Positions 37,101 to 49,361 are shown, numbered from the stretch's first letter. The stretch is DNA of 64,000 bases from Pleodorina starrii (GCA_030267565.1 BRXU01000027.1:543001-607000); one strand, 5' to 3'. Translations and numbers: made by a program. The notes: a model not told the origin generated them from the letters alone.

Positions 37101-40100
37101 GCGGCAGGAGGGGAGGTGGCAGAGGCGACGCGACGTCGGAATCGGGGGGCCGGGAGGAGGGAAACCAGACGGGGAGAGGCTACGGGGTGGGGGAAGGGGA
37201 AGGGGATGCATACCGGGGGCGGGCCAACGTGTTGGCTCCCCACCGCACCGGCTGCGCGAGGTGACGGTGGGGTCCGGTCTCCGGTGGGGACAAGACAAAG
37301 CCCGGCCCTTGGTTTCGTGGATCCGGGGGGCGGGGTGGCGAGCGTTTGAAGGAGGGCGGCGGGTGGCGGCGCCGCGCCTGTGGGAACCACTGCCTGCCTG
37401 CCTGCCATCCGCGCGGCACACCTTCGGGGTCTGTTAACCTACGACAGAAAGAGTGTTTGGAAGGAGAAATGTGTTGCCTACTCCTGTGCGCTGCCTTTTG
37501 TGACTGTGCCTCGCTTTGCTTCAATCTGTGTTCTGGCATTGTACGGTAGCTTTTCTCGGTTGCCCGGTAACCGGGCTGCAGATTGCCATCGGGCATTCGT
37601 GATCCGTCTCGGGTTACTCGCGGAGGGGAGTAACTCGGGGCGTGTCGTCGCAGCTTGAGGACGTTGTCATTCTACCGACGGCGTTGCCGGTAGAATGAGC
37701 ACCTCCGCGCCTCGTCCCCTGGGGCTGGGGACCGAGCTTGCTTTTGGCGCTGGCCGCAGGCACTGGCTCAAGTACCTCGCGTCGCCTGTACCCGAGGACC
37801 AGGTATGGCTCCATTGCCGGAAAGTGCGGCGCGCGCTGCTGCTGCTGCTGCTGCTGGGTTGTTCGGGCTCTTTACCTCGTCCCGCTTACCGTACCGACGC
37901 AATCTTTTTGCGACGCGGTTAATTTGCGAGGCCAGAAAATATTTAAAATTTGGATATGTAAACGCTATTATTTTGCGAGGCGCCAGTAGGAGTTTATTTG
38001 TAAACTTTTGAAATTTGCGAGCTCTTGAGCCGTATGTCATAGTTTGCGAACTGGCATCTTATCGTCAGCGCAAAGGAATTGCATTCTACTGAAGGAATTG
38101 GACATACCGGGTGCCATACCTGCTTCACGCCACCCATCCGGCCCAAAACCCATCCGCCCCACAGCCACGGGCTTGGCTTTGGGCTGCTTGCCTTTCGTAG
38201 TGGCCTTCCTGCGTCCCGGATCCCCTCCCCCGTGCAGCAGCCTGTCCACCCGCCCACCCCGCTGCCCTTTCTCTCTGCCTGCCACGGCCCCTTGCCGACT
38301 GGGACATGCCGGCCCCCGTTGGCTCCACCGCCGTCGCCGCCTCTACTCCCCGACCGGCCGTGCCCGCCGTAGCCCCGGCAGCCCTTCCCCGCCGGCCCCC
38401 ACAGCGCCCCCACCACCCGCAGCTCGCGGCAAATAATTTATATTTGCGAGAAAATTTTGCGAGGTGCCTTGGGAGTTTTTTTTGAAACTTTAAATATTTG
38501 CGAGGGACCCTTCCGAGTTTTGTTTGACACTTTGCGAGGCCCCAAACAGTTAATTATTTATTCGCAAAAAGATTGCGTCGGTACGTTAATTGGCCTCCGA
38601 GGAGCACTCTACGAGGGAGCGCTGGATTGGACGTTTGCGTGTCAGGGGCAGGCGCCCCAGTACCCGCCTGCCCGCCTGCCCGCCGCACTTCACTCCAAAC
38701 GGCATTGTGCTGCATTGCCCATCTGACCCGCTCCCGCTCCTGCATCTGCTCCAGCTTCACCAGCGCAATACTTTGCACGGTCGTGCGGCCGGCCGGCTTC
38801 CCAAGAGCAGGCGGGCAGTGCGCTCCCCTGGCACACACGCACACACACAACCGGGGCTTTTGAATTATTGAATAGAGATGCGGCCGGCCGGGATGGGTTC
38901 CGTTCTCGCCGGCCGGCAATGCCTCGATAGAGTGGCATGTACTTTGCCGTATGGCACAAGGGGGCAGAAGCGACACGTGGTTTTCTGTTGTGCTGCGCAG
39001 AAAAGTGCGGCTTGGCTGAACGTGAGCACGTTGAAGGTGAGGAGACACGGGTGGTGAGGCGCCGGCCGGGTGCGCCCGACATCACTCCGGCTGCGTGTTC
39101 CCATTCCCAGATCTCGTGCAAGGCCGCTCACGGTCCGAGCCCTGTGCTCGTGCTGCCGCGCCTACGGCCGCCGCGCCCCTCAGTGTTCCGGCGATGTGTG
39201 TGCGTGATCGTGGGTGCGGCCTGGAGATTCTCTAAGAAAGAAAGCATCACTCGAAGGAGAAGGAGGAGCCGCGATGACACGGGCAAAACAAGGAACAAGC
39301 TACCGGTAGCCGGGGGGATAGAGCAGATGCATGTGATGGGTTTGTGTGTGTGTGTGGACGTGAGCTGTACCAAGGTACCTACCCGCGGATGTCCACTCAA
39401 AGACAGCACCCTCGGCGTGGCGGAATGAACGATTGCTCCACGCAGATCCATGTGGTGAACGAAAGTGGCGTGTACTACGACCAAGTCCATTCGTACACCG
39501 CGACGTACGACGATGTACGGCTGACGGACACTCTGGGCCCGAGCTACCCGCTGCTGCCGCTGGACCTGGGCTTGGACCAGGCTCTCGGGCGGACGGAGGA
39601 CGTGCCGCTGAGCACCGTACGGCAGGTCATAAACGCGTCCGACCTCCTGGTGCGTGCGTGCGTGCGTGCGAGCGCCGTAGGGGCTGGTTCAGGGCGTGGG
39701 AAGCTCTCGCGTTTCTCGGATATAGCGGTGATGTGGTGCGTGTGCGCGGAATCGATCCTCGCCTCCTTGCTCTGGCTAGTCCGCCTTGTTCGCGTCGGCC
39801 CACCCGGCAGGAGGCGGCGCCCCCGGTCTCGGGAGGTTGGGTTGCCCTTGCCGCTGACCACCCATTCGCGCACCCCATACAGCTTGCCGCCCCCTCGTTG
39901 CCCCCGAACACATACCGGTACACGCGCACAGTGTGCGTGGAAAGCGCAGTTCCTCTCAACATGTTAACACGCACATACATCCACACGCACACATCTCGCA
40001 GCTTCTGCCCTTGCTTGGCGATCCCCGTTTGGGGGGGGCGTGGCGTGTCTTCGCGAATAAGCTTCACGCCGCGCGCCCTCGAACGCGCACCCCTCCCCCC

Positions 40101-40652
40101 GCGCAGATCGCGCTGTCGCCCGGCATCATGCAGCCCGACAGTCAGGGCCGCCGCTGGCTGCTGCTCGTGGCCAACTTCTCGCTGGCGGACGTCAAGAACC
40201 TCACGGCGCTCGCCGCCGCCGCCGCCAACCGCACTGGCGGCAGCGCCGTCGCCGCCGCCGTGCAGCTGCCCGGCAGCATCGTCCTGGCCGTTGGCACGGG
40301 CGGGGCGGTGCGACTGGACCTGGGCCGCACCCCCAACGTGCTGGGCGTCATGCCCGGCTCGCTCTTGTCCCTGCGGGACATGATCCTGGGCGGCCTGGCG
40401 GCGCGTGCCGCCGCCTACGACCCGGCGGCGCCGCTGGACTGCCTAGCCAGCCCGCTGTGGGGGCTGGTGCCGGCGGACTCCAGCAGCATCATCGACCTGG
40501 ACAACGTCACGCTGCTCGTGAGCGGCTCGGAGCTGGCGCTGCTGCAGCAGTGCCTGCTGCCGGCGGAGGCGCTCCCCGCGGCGGCGGCGGCGACCGCGTT
40601 TGACGGCGCGCTCGTGAGCGCCGTAAAGGCGTTCTTCACGGCGTTTCGCGTC

Positions 40653-40686
<34 letters not shown>

Positions 40687-43600
40687 ACGCGTCGCGCCTT
40701 CGGCTGGCCTCCGCGTCAACGCAGCGGTACTCGCTAACCAATGTCACGTTCCGGACGCCGGTGGCGGCGGACGGCGAGGGCGGCGCGCCGGAGGTGGTGG
40801 CGCCGCCGGTCGGGGGCTCGGGCGGCGGCGGGCGGGCGGGTTGGAAGGTGGGCGTGATTGTGGGCTGCGCGGTGGGGGTCCCGGTGCTCCTGGCGCTGGC
40901 GGCGGGCTTGGTGCTGGCGGCGCGGCGGCGGCGCCGGCAGCAGTACCGCAACGAGGAGGAGGCCGACGTCATGGGCGACGGCGGCGGCGGCGGCGGCTTG
41001 GCCAAGTACCGGCACATCAGCGGCGCAGGGGAGCGCCCGTCGGGCGGGCCGGGCGGCAGCGCCGGCGCCGGCGGCAGCTCGGATTTCGTCAACGCCAGCC
41101 ACGAGCTCACGAACAGCAGCCAGGTGCTGCGACCCGATGCGCGGCGGAGCGATCTGGAGGCTGCGGCGGCTGCGATGGCGGCTTCCCTGGAGCGAGCCAA
41201 GGCGGCGTCCGCGACCGCCTCCGGCTCCGTCTCCGCCTCCGGCGGCATCTGCAACCCGGACCGCACCCCGTCCACCACCGGCGGCGTCAGCCACAGCCAA
41301 GACACCAGCAGCGGCGCCGCGCTGCTCTCGGGCCCAGGGGGCAGCGGCGGCGCAGCCGCCGCCGCCGGCGCCGCGCGAGCGCCGCCGGCGCTAGGCGCCG
41401 CCGCCGCCGTCTACGGCGGCGGCGGCGAAAACCCACCCCACGGCCACGGTGACAACCAGGTCGTCACCGACTCGTTCGAGCACCCTCCCAGCACCACGGT
41501 CCTGGGACAGCACGGACCCGTGGGTCGGCACGTGCAGCGGCTGGGCAGCGCCGTGACGGTTGCGCCCGGCTCCAGCACCTCCGTCACCACCTCCTCGGCG
41601 CTCACGCAGCAGGCGCAGAGCATCCTGGCTACGGGCGGCGCGGGGGCGCTGGACCAGATGCACGCCATGATCCAGGTGCTGGGCCGCGACTTCCACGACC
41701 GGCAGCTGGAGGTGCACAACCTGCTGGGCAAGGGCGCGCACGGGACGGTGTACAAGGGCACTTGGAGGGGGCTGCCGGTGAGGAGGGCGGGGCAGGAAGG
41801 CGGGGGCGGGGGAGGAGGGAGGAGTCGTTGGGGGTGTGCACCTGGGGTTTGGGGTTTGGGGTTTGGGTGCGGTGACTGCGGGATGTATGTGAGTATTGGA
41901 TGTCGGCGTCTCTGCCTGGGTAGGAGGGGCATTCGCGTGTCCTTGGGGGTGGGGCTTGTCGGGGGTTTGGGGGATTTTAGGCTGGCGGGGCTGCGCCGGG
42001 ATGTCGGCGGTGGGTTGGACGACCCGCTCGGCAGGGCGGAAGGAAACACGCGCAGCCTCGTGCTTGCGACCTTCCAGTGTGTGACACGCATTTACACAGC
42101 AGACACACACACGCCCCTGGCAGTATGCCTGCTCTGCTCCCTTCGGCGGCGCGTGCTGCCACACTGCCGCGTTGTCGGAGAGCTGCGCTGTCTCCCCGCG
42201 GTGACTTGCCCTCCTTGTCACCGCCGCCACCCCCTCCCACCGTCTGTGGGGTCCGTACTGCTGGACCCGCTCGCCAGCGTCGCCTCGCTTCCTTCGCTAT
42301 GTGTCATCCATCCTTTGCACCCGCCTCGCGCTGGCCCCAACACCAACCGTCCCTCCGGGAAGGATTTTTCTGATACGTTACCGTTGCCGGGCTCCGGCCT
42401 ATACCTGGACAACCCCCACCCGCCGCCTCCCGCCCCGCTACGCGCGCCGCCTCCGCCTGCAGGTGGCGGTCAAGTCGATGGTGTTCAGCAACGACAGCAG
42501 CGCCCGCCAGCAGAGCCGGGCCCTCATGGAGGCCGCCATCAGTGCCAATCTGGCGCACCCCAACATTGTGTAGGTGCAAGGCGGTGCCGGGCGTGTGCGG
42601 TGCCGGTGCGGTGTAGGTGCAAGGCGGTGCCGGGCGTGTGCGGTGCCGGTGCGGTGTAGGTGCAGTGCGGTGCCGGGCGCGGGGTAGACGACACAAGGGC
42701 CTGGCCGGGGGGTAGGCCGGGTCGGGGCGAGCTTGGCCGGGAGTTGATGTGTGTGTGTATGGACTGTGGAGGGGGTGGGTGGGTGGGGTGGGGGGCAGAG
42801 CGTCTGTGGTTGTCTTATGGTTGTATCAACGCACCGACTTGTGCACCGGTTTCGCGCCCTGCTCGTCCACCCAACAGCACGTCGTACTCGTACGAGCTGA
42901 GGGAGGTGGAGCACGAGCTGGCGTGCATCTCCCCGGAGCTGGCGCGGCAGGGCGGAGGCTGGCGACTGCTGATCATCCAGGAGTACTGCGATGCGGGGTG
43001 AGGCGGCAGGGGAGGGACCGAGGGAGGGAAAACGTCGAGAAACGTGGAAACCGCGGGGCCCGTCGTGTTGCCGCCTCGTAGCCTCCTGCGTGCGTGCAAG
43101 TATCGGTGGCACCACCTGATCCGGTGCCTGGTCGGTGGCGAATGCTGCGCTGCTCCGGAACCCCCTTTGTGCCTGTGTCGGTCCAGGCCGCTTCGCCGCA
43201 TCATCGACTGCGGCTACTTCTCCGCTCCGGCCAAGCCCTCCAGCAGCCGGCCCAAACTCAGACTCCCCTCGGTGGGCCTCATGCGGAAGGATTCTCCCTC
43301 GGGCGAGGGCAGCGCCGGCAGCGTGACCCGCGTCGACGCCGCCACCGCCGCAGCAGCAGCCGCGGCCTCTGCAGCGCCGGCCGCGGCGGCCGGCGGCTCC
43401 AGCCGCGGCAGCAGCGGCAGCAGCGTGCACGGCAACGGCAGTCGAGCCTCGCCCGTGCGCGAGGCGGCGCTGGTGGCGCCGCCGCAGCCGCCGCCGGCGT
43501 CGCCGGGCGCGCATCGCGCGGGGCCGTCGGCTTCGCCTCATCAGGCGGGGCCGGGGCCGGGAACAGGGGCCGGGGCTGCGGCGGGTCAGCAGCTGCCGCG

Positions 43601-45493
43601 GCCCTCGTGGGACTCGGTGCCCAGCGACGTGCCGGGGAGGCCCACCAGTGCGCTGCAGGCCGCGCGGCGTTACGTGGAGGCGGCGCTCATGATTGCGCGC
43701 GGGTTGCAGCACATCCACGACAAGAACATCGTGCACGGTGCGTTGGCGGCGGGTTGGGTGGGCGCCTGGCGCGGGCGGGACAGGGCGGCGCGGCACCGCG
43801 ACACAGGCACGGCGGCCTCCAAGCCGCCTTTGGAATCACATCCCAAGGCTGAGGCACGGGTTGGGCATCCAAGGGGGGGGATCGGGAAGCAGTTCTGTGG
43901 GGAAGGCAAATCCGGGCGGGCCGGCGGGCGGCCAAGGCCGCTGGCGCGTCGTGCCTCGTGCGCCGGAGCACGCCAGAGCGCCCGGGCCCACCTCGTTTTT
44001 GTTGCCCATACCGGCTTTACCGGCATTGGGACACGCTCACATTGGGCTCCTCCGTGTCTGGCGTGGGCTCTGACCTTACCTTACCTGGCCTGGCCTCACT
44101 TGCCGGCTTGCGCTCTCGGCTCGCTCGACTGATGAGATGTGGCCTCGATTGACCCTCCCCCTTCCCCACCGCCAGGCGACCTCAACCCGAACAACGTGCT
44201 GCTGATGCGCGCCCCGGGGACGGCGCTGGGCTTCTGCCTCAAGGTGGCCGACTTCGGGCTGTCGGTGCGCATGGCGGAGGGCGACTCGCACATGTCCAAC
44301 CTGTTCCAGGGCTCGCCCTACTACTGCGCGCCGGTGAGTGCGTGCGTGCGTGAGCGGCCGGCGGCGGCCGCAGGCGCGGCCGGCGCGGGAGTTGTTGGGC
44401 CGAGCCGGGTGCAGCGGGGCTGGTGTTTCTTTCCGAGTGGAGAGGCGCTGCACACCCGCGGGTTAAAGTGCCCGGGCGTTACCTGCACGGTTGGGCTGTC
44501 GTGCACCGGCTGGCCAGCTTTGGTGCAGCTGGCTGCTGGTTGGGAGCGGTATCGTGTGTTAAGGCAGCCGTGGGGCGCAACTCGCGCGTGCGTGCGTGCG
44601 TGTGTGCGCCCCTCGCCGGGCACGGGCCTCTCTTCAGTGCGTGATGCTTGGGCTTGGTGCGCACAGGCCTAGGCAGCGCTGGCTCCTGCCTTGCTGTCCG
44701 AGCAGCAGCGGCGAGCATGCACATGCACCGGCTGCGTCTTTCCCGCTGTACTCGCAAGCCCCGGTGGCGGTTGAGGCCAGCCCCCCATCACCTTTTCCTC
44801 GCCCACTTGCGCCCTCAGGAGGTGGTCTTGTCTGGCAAGATCGGCAAGAGCGCAGAGTGAGTTCCTCACGATCTGTGAACGGTGGCAAGCGGTTGTGCTC
44901 GGACGCGTCTGTCACTAGTGCCCACGCGGCGGTGCTCGCTTGTGCTGGTTCCCCTCCCTTTGTTGGTGTCGGTGTCGCCCCTCCCTCTGACTGCACTGCA
45001 CCGGATGGAACTGTTGTCGCGGCTGCCAACCAACGCCGCGCCTAGCTCCCGCCGCCTGACACAGCCGCGCGAACAGACAAGGCCGACCGTCGCGACCGTC
45101 GCCACCCCTATCAGCCCATTTCTCCTGGGCTGTGAAGCACCTGCATGACGCCTTCCTTCCTCCACCCCCTTCCCTCCCGTGCCCCTGCCTGTTACCTACC
45201 TCGGAAACCTGTGACTCTGTGACCCTGCGTCCTGGTGTGTGCGCAGCATCTACTCGTTGGGCATCATGCTGTGGGAGCTGCAGCACGGCACGCGGCCGCC
45301 GTGGCGCGCGGGCGTGCGGCTGCGCTCCTACCCCTCGCTCAACACCGGCGAGCTGGACTTCCTGCCCGAGACGCCGCCGCGCTACGTGCGACTGGCGCGC
45401 GATTGCTTCCACGGCTCCAAGGACGCGCGACCGCGGATCGCGGTGGTGGTGGAGGCGCTCGCGGGGATCAAGGCCGAGCTGGACCCGATGTGA
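34186..45493 (+). CDS. Single-pass receptor-like protein kinase (TKL type)
   Basis: Thirteen exons join in phase to about 1373 residues: 34186-34423, 34538-34749, 35102-35328, 35799-36035, 36416-36484, 39403-39649, 40107-41777, 42463-42569, 42878-42997, 43187-43737, 44176-44333, 44819-44856 and 45247-45493. A signal peptide (residues 1-24, KLLLLAVFLYLLYLGHG core) precedes an extracellular region with many N-x-S/T sites and recurring NVTL/QVTL strands. A membrane helix lies at about 657-681, followed by an Arg cluster and a long low-complexity juxtamembrane region. The kinase has a Gly loop GKGAHGTVYKG (951-), VAVK with Lys971, catalytic loop HGDLNPNN (His1226, Asp1228), DFG at 1252 and APE ending at 1280. 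HRD is replaced by HGD, so it is a non-RD kinase. An Ala/Pro/Ser-rich insert of about 140 residues, including a poly-Ala run, sits before the catalytic loop. Exons 3 and 6 acceptors are the least certain. No function is known. Confidence 0.8.
36740..37215. repeat. Purine-rich, strand-asymmetric low-complexity tract
   Basis: Over about 475 bp the plus strand is almost all A and G with scattered C, in degenerate units such as GGCAA, GGGAAAG and GGAGAAGG. The complementary strand is pyrimidine-rich and stays open for over 200 codons by composition alone. Confidence 0.85.
37668..37697. repeat. Short perfect inverted repeat
   Basis: CATTCTACCG and CGGTAGAATG form a perfect 10-bp stem around a 10-base loop. 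It lies 190 bp left of the transposon-like element and may be a remnant of another insertion. Confidence 0.8.
37890..38585. mobile_element. Non-autonomous DNA transposon with perfect 24-bp TIRs
   Basis: The first 24 bases (starting CGTACCGACGCAATCTTTTT) are the exact reverse complement of 38562-38585. The element is about 696 bp and has no transposase frame. Flanks read TTA, one base off the left end, and TTA directly at the right end, consistent with a 3-bp TTA/TWA target duplication as in PIF/Harbinger elements; this is inference. Both ends carry repeated TTTGCGAG-type motifs on the same strand (at least eight copies), within A+T-rich subterminal blocks; the centre is GC-rich and resembles host DNA. 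It sits in the sense orientation inside the 2.9-kb kinase intron. Confidence 0.8.
42570..42680. repeat. 43-bp minisatellite overlapping a 5' splice site
   Basis: About 2.5 copies of a 43-bp G-rich unit begin exactly at the donor of kinase exon 8. The donor sequence GTAGGT appears at 42570, 42613 and 42656, precisely 43 bp apart, so each unit reproduces the 5' splice site. Confidence 0.9.
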
Positions 45494-47882
45494 TTGTGTT
45501 GGGCATGGGGCCGTGGGGAGGTGCGCCGAGGCGATGGCTGGGGCCGGGGCGCGCGGGCATTGACCCGCGCATTAGGTTGGGTGCTGCATCGCGGGGAGGC
45601 GGCGGAGGCGAGAAGTTCCCTGGCTTTGGTCTGATCGCGCAACGAACGGAAGAGTCGTGGAGCGGACGACGTGCGCAGAAAAAAGAATGCTCTTCTTTTG
45701 AGGTCTCGAGCGTTATCATTTCATGGCATCCATGGGCTTACCAAGCCGCCGCTGCAGCTGCTGGCGTTGCCGATGCTGCCGCAGCTGCAGCTGCTTAGCA
45801 GGGTGTCGACAACAAAAAACGAACGTCCTCTCGTCTTCTTTCCCTGTCTGTTTGCAATGCGCGCATGAGTTATGTGGTCAGTAATGGCGGCGTGTGTGCG
45901 GGTTGCGCGTGGAAGGTGAGCGGGAGCCGGATGGGGGAGGGGACTGTTGGGGGACGGACAGCGGCGCATAGTGCAGGCGAGACGGCATACACGTTCCCAA
46001 TGGCACATACCGTACCACCTATTTAGTACATGCCTGTGTGCGCCAACTAGCAGGTGCTAGTCCCGGCACGCGCTCCTGTGACTGCGCAAGTCCTGGTGTG
46101 CGTTGGAGGCTTCTGCCATACGGTAGTTGACGTCAAGCTGCGATCGCAACTGTGACGTTGCACCGCTTGAGGAATGGACCGGGGACACTGTATGTCGCAG
46201 ATTTACATGCAGATTTGCACGGCCTTTGGCCCGTTTTGAGCCTCTCGACAAGCGGAGCCGCTACGATTGGGGGAGAGAGAGGGCGGGAATTGCTGGCCGT
46301 GCGGCGTGTGTTCGGACCCTTTTGGACAAGAACCCCAGGCTCGCTCGTTCCTGTCTGGGTGACTTGAGCTGTCTGGTTTGGTGCGCTTTCCTTTTGCCCT
46401 GGTCATCTGCGCGGCAGTGCACAGCCCGCTGGCTCTACTGACCCTTGCTGAGGGTCTGGAGCCCACTGTAACAACCACAACCACACCAAGAATATGGCCT
46501 GGGAAGTTCGTCTTTCCGGGATTTCGGAACGCCGGACGATACCCAACATACCGTAACCTGGGGTGTTCCCCGCCTGTACGCTGATCAACTGTAAGCGAAG
46601 CCCTTCATCCCAATGGGGGTACGCGCATGCGGCTGTGCCATGTCGCCTGACGAATTGCTAGACCCCGTCAAAAGCCGACCTTCGCGCACGACCAACGCAC
46701 TCAAGCCCCTACCACCCATATAACTACCCTTACAAGCCGAAGTGATTGCATTCCATGGACTCGTACTTCAACCAGCAGCTCAAGCCGTGAACTGCCGGGG
46801 CCAGGCATTCACGACATCGTCCGCTCATGCAACGACGTGCCGAGCCGGCGGCGCACGCCCGACAGCATGTATGCACGCAATGCACATTCCGGTATAAATA
46901 AATGTCAAGGACTTGATATGTGGGAAAGGGAAACACCAGCTGCCAAATTTATCGAGAGAAACGCCAGCTGCCACATGCCGCCTGCACTAACTCGCAATCG
47001 CAACCGGCACAGGAGGGTAATATCACGTGAGCACACTACCTAAACAAGACTTGCCAGGGGATTTGCCGTACAATCACGGCGCTCAATAGGACCTTTCAGG
47101 CGCCCCCCTGCCATAAAGCACTGCACATCCCGCCGCGAGGGTCCCCCACCTGCAAATTGCGACCCCAGGAAACCCGCGCAATTAACTGTCCGTCAAATAG
47201 AAATCGGGACCCGCCATCAGCACAATGTCGAGTCACTTTGAAACGATGTCGCTCGGATGCATATCCCCATAGCGACCCGGCCTTTGGGCGGTGTCGACTT
47301 GTCATCGCAAACATGCCGCAGTAGATCAGATCATTGGCCGCATCATCACCGGCTGATAATTACCCAGTGCACTTTCCTAAGCAATCTCCGCTTCCCCGAA
47401 AGCCACGTCGCCATCTCGCACTCGGTCATTGCGTATCCCAACCCGGAAGGAGACTTCCGCGATGAGCCTACGCTCCATCCCGCCCCATCCCAACCCATGC
47501 CGGTTCCCGACGCCGCACATACAACCTCCGCCCTTTCTAGTCTAGGTCCGCCAGAATGTACCAGGTGCCATGCTGCAGGGTACCAGTAACCGCAAGGCAT
47601 CTCCCGTACAACGCCGTGCCCGGTGCCAAACGCCCCTAGTCAGATTCCTATGCCCGAAACGGACCTCATCTGGCCCCATCAAGCGCCAAGCAGCAGCAGC
47701 CAACAGGAGCACCAAGCCCACCAAGTCACGGCCCTCCGTATCGCGCTTTCCCTGTGCACCATCCCCGAACCGAACCGTGGATGTAAAGCTTAACTATTCA
47801 AAATTTGAAAGTACCAAAGGGACACAGTAACATTGGGCGAACAGCTCTCGCCGGTATCCGACGTCGTCTGCGCGAAACCACA
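45494..47882. other. Kinase 3' flank and SHIPPO-gene 3' flank
   Basis: No gene could be supported in 2.4 kb. TGTAA pentamers at 46467-46471 and 46590-46594 are candidate polyadenylation signals for the kinase gene (3' UTR about 1 kb). The DNA from about 46600 to 47850 is A+T-richer and should include the 3' UTR of the minus-strand SHIPPO gene. Confidence 0.5.
46467..46471 (+). terminator. Candidate kinase polyadenylation signal
   Basis: First sense TGTAA seen after the kinase stop codon, about 975 bp downstream; a second copy follows at 46590. Confidence 0.4.
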
Positions 47883-49361
47883 TCACACAACGTACGAGCC
47901 GGGGCCGGGCGTCAGAATCTTGAGGTTCCTTCCGTTATGCGACTTGACCTCCGAGAAGCGATCTCCGCTGCCAAACTTCCAGCTGCTCGCCTGCCGCACC
48001 TTGGAGCTGGCGGCCTGGTTCGGGCTGTACACCGCGGGGCTGGGCGAGTGGGCGCCAATCGACTCCCGCTCGTGCCCCTTGGTCACAAACACACGCCGCT
48101 GGCCCTCGCGATCCGCCGTGCCCACGCGGGTGCGCGCGGCCGTGGGCTTCATCGACGAGGCCTGATTAAATAGCGACGACGGCGCCTCGTAGGTGCCCGG
48201 GCCGGGGTCCGCCAGCGCCGTCGAGACATTGCCGGGCAGGCCCCTCGCAACGTCCGCGCGGCGGCCTTGGCCGTGGAACGAGTACGTGGGCGCGTCACCC
48301 AGCCACCCAGAGGTGGGCCTGCAGCAACGAAGCGCACAGGTCGTCGCAACGTTGCAGGGTTCGAATGCGTGAGGGCAGCAGGGCTCATGGGAACCGGGAC
48401 CGACAGATGTAGTGGGCCCGCAGAGAAAGCTTGCACGCACATTGGGGAAGCCCGCCGATATGCAGCAAGTTAGCGATGTCTGTGCCGCCAGGAGTACGGT
48501 CCAACCCTTGGGCCTCTGCCCGGCAACGCCCAATGCCGACGCCAAGCTTCCGTGTCCCGTCAACCCGATGCCGGGATGTCTGCCATCGCATGGCCGACCT
48601 ACCTCCAGGCGCCGGGGGAGGGGGTCGCAAAGTTGTCCTTGAAGTGTCCGAAACGATTTTCGGTGCCCACTCGCGTGAAGGGGGCCGTGGGGTTAATGGA
48701 CAGGGTCTGCCTGCCGACCGAGTCCGCAGCTAGGCGCGGTGGCGCGTAGGCGCCGGGTCCAGGGTTGCCGTAGCGGGGCACGGTACCAGGGCTCTCTGGC
48801 AGACCTTGCTTGCTTTCGCCTGCCTCGTGATCCAGTTTAAAGCGGCCTCCGAACTGCATGTAGCCAGCAGGGACGGGGCCAGCGTTGGTCGCACGCACCA
48901 TGTAGCTGCCAGCACCGGGGGACTCCTTTAAATTGGCTGCTTTGTGCAGGAAATCCTCGTCAGGGTTAGTCTTCATCACCACCTTACAAGATGTCCAACA
49001 AGTGTGCGAGCTGCTCGGACTGACGGGGTGCAGTCCGTTGGCTCTCCCCACTTCTCCAACCCCCCAAACACTCGACCGAGACTGTCGCAGTCATGCTGGC
49101 CAAGCGAGGGATCAAACAGCGCGTTCCCATCCGTCATGCGCTCACCCGGTATGAGGGCGCGGATTGGGCCCTTGAATTTGGCTGATTGCCGAACGCGCTG
49201 GAAACCTCGGTGGTCACACCCTTTGAGGTGCCACCGAGGAGTTTCATAACAAATTGTCCACCCGTTAGCTTGTCTGTCCGTGTTGATGTGCCAATCTTGG
49301 TACGTGGCTCCGTAGGCCTCGTCGACACGGGCTGCAAGGGGAAAGCGGTTTTTTGCGTCAT
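47883..49361 (-). CDS. SHIPPO/STPG-repeat protein, probably axonemal
   Basis: Exons 49361-49146, 48982-48603 and 48318-47883 join in phase to 343 residues. The start is the first ATG, giving MTQKTAFPLQPVSTRPTEPR; the frame above it opens only with GTG. Pro-Gly-rich repeats recur along the protein: SPGAGSYMV, NPGPGAYAPP, SPGAW, DPGPGTYEAP, SPAVYSP and TPGPGSYVV at the very end. Between them are TRVGTENRFGHF- and TRVGTADREGQR-type segments. Such SHIPPO or sperm-tail PG-rich repeats occur in ciliary and sperm-tail proteins, several of which bind the inside or surface of axonemal microtubules. A role in the flagellum is therefore likely, but I cannot name the exact orthologue. Confidence 0.82.

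Larger units (their letters stand above)
36485..39402 (+). other. 2.9-kb intron of the kinase gene
   Basis: The largest intron in the window runs from GTAAGC at 36485 to AAAG at 39402. It contains a purine-rich tract, a short hairpin and a transposon-like element. No minus-strand or plus-strand gene inside it could be supported. The alternative, two separate genes meeting here, is less likely: the phases match, the 5' exons lack a stop and poly(A) site, and both sides look extracellular. Confidence 0.6.

Noticed and set aside
36737..37408. Minus-strand frame of 223 codons in the kinase intron
   Set aside because: It is the pyrimidine-rich complement of the purine tract; composition alone keeps it open, and it has no domain.
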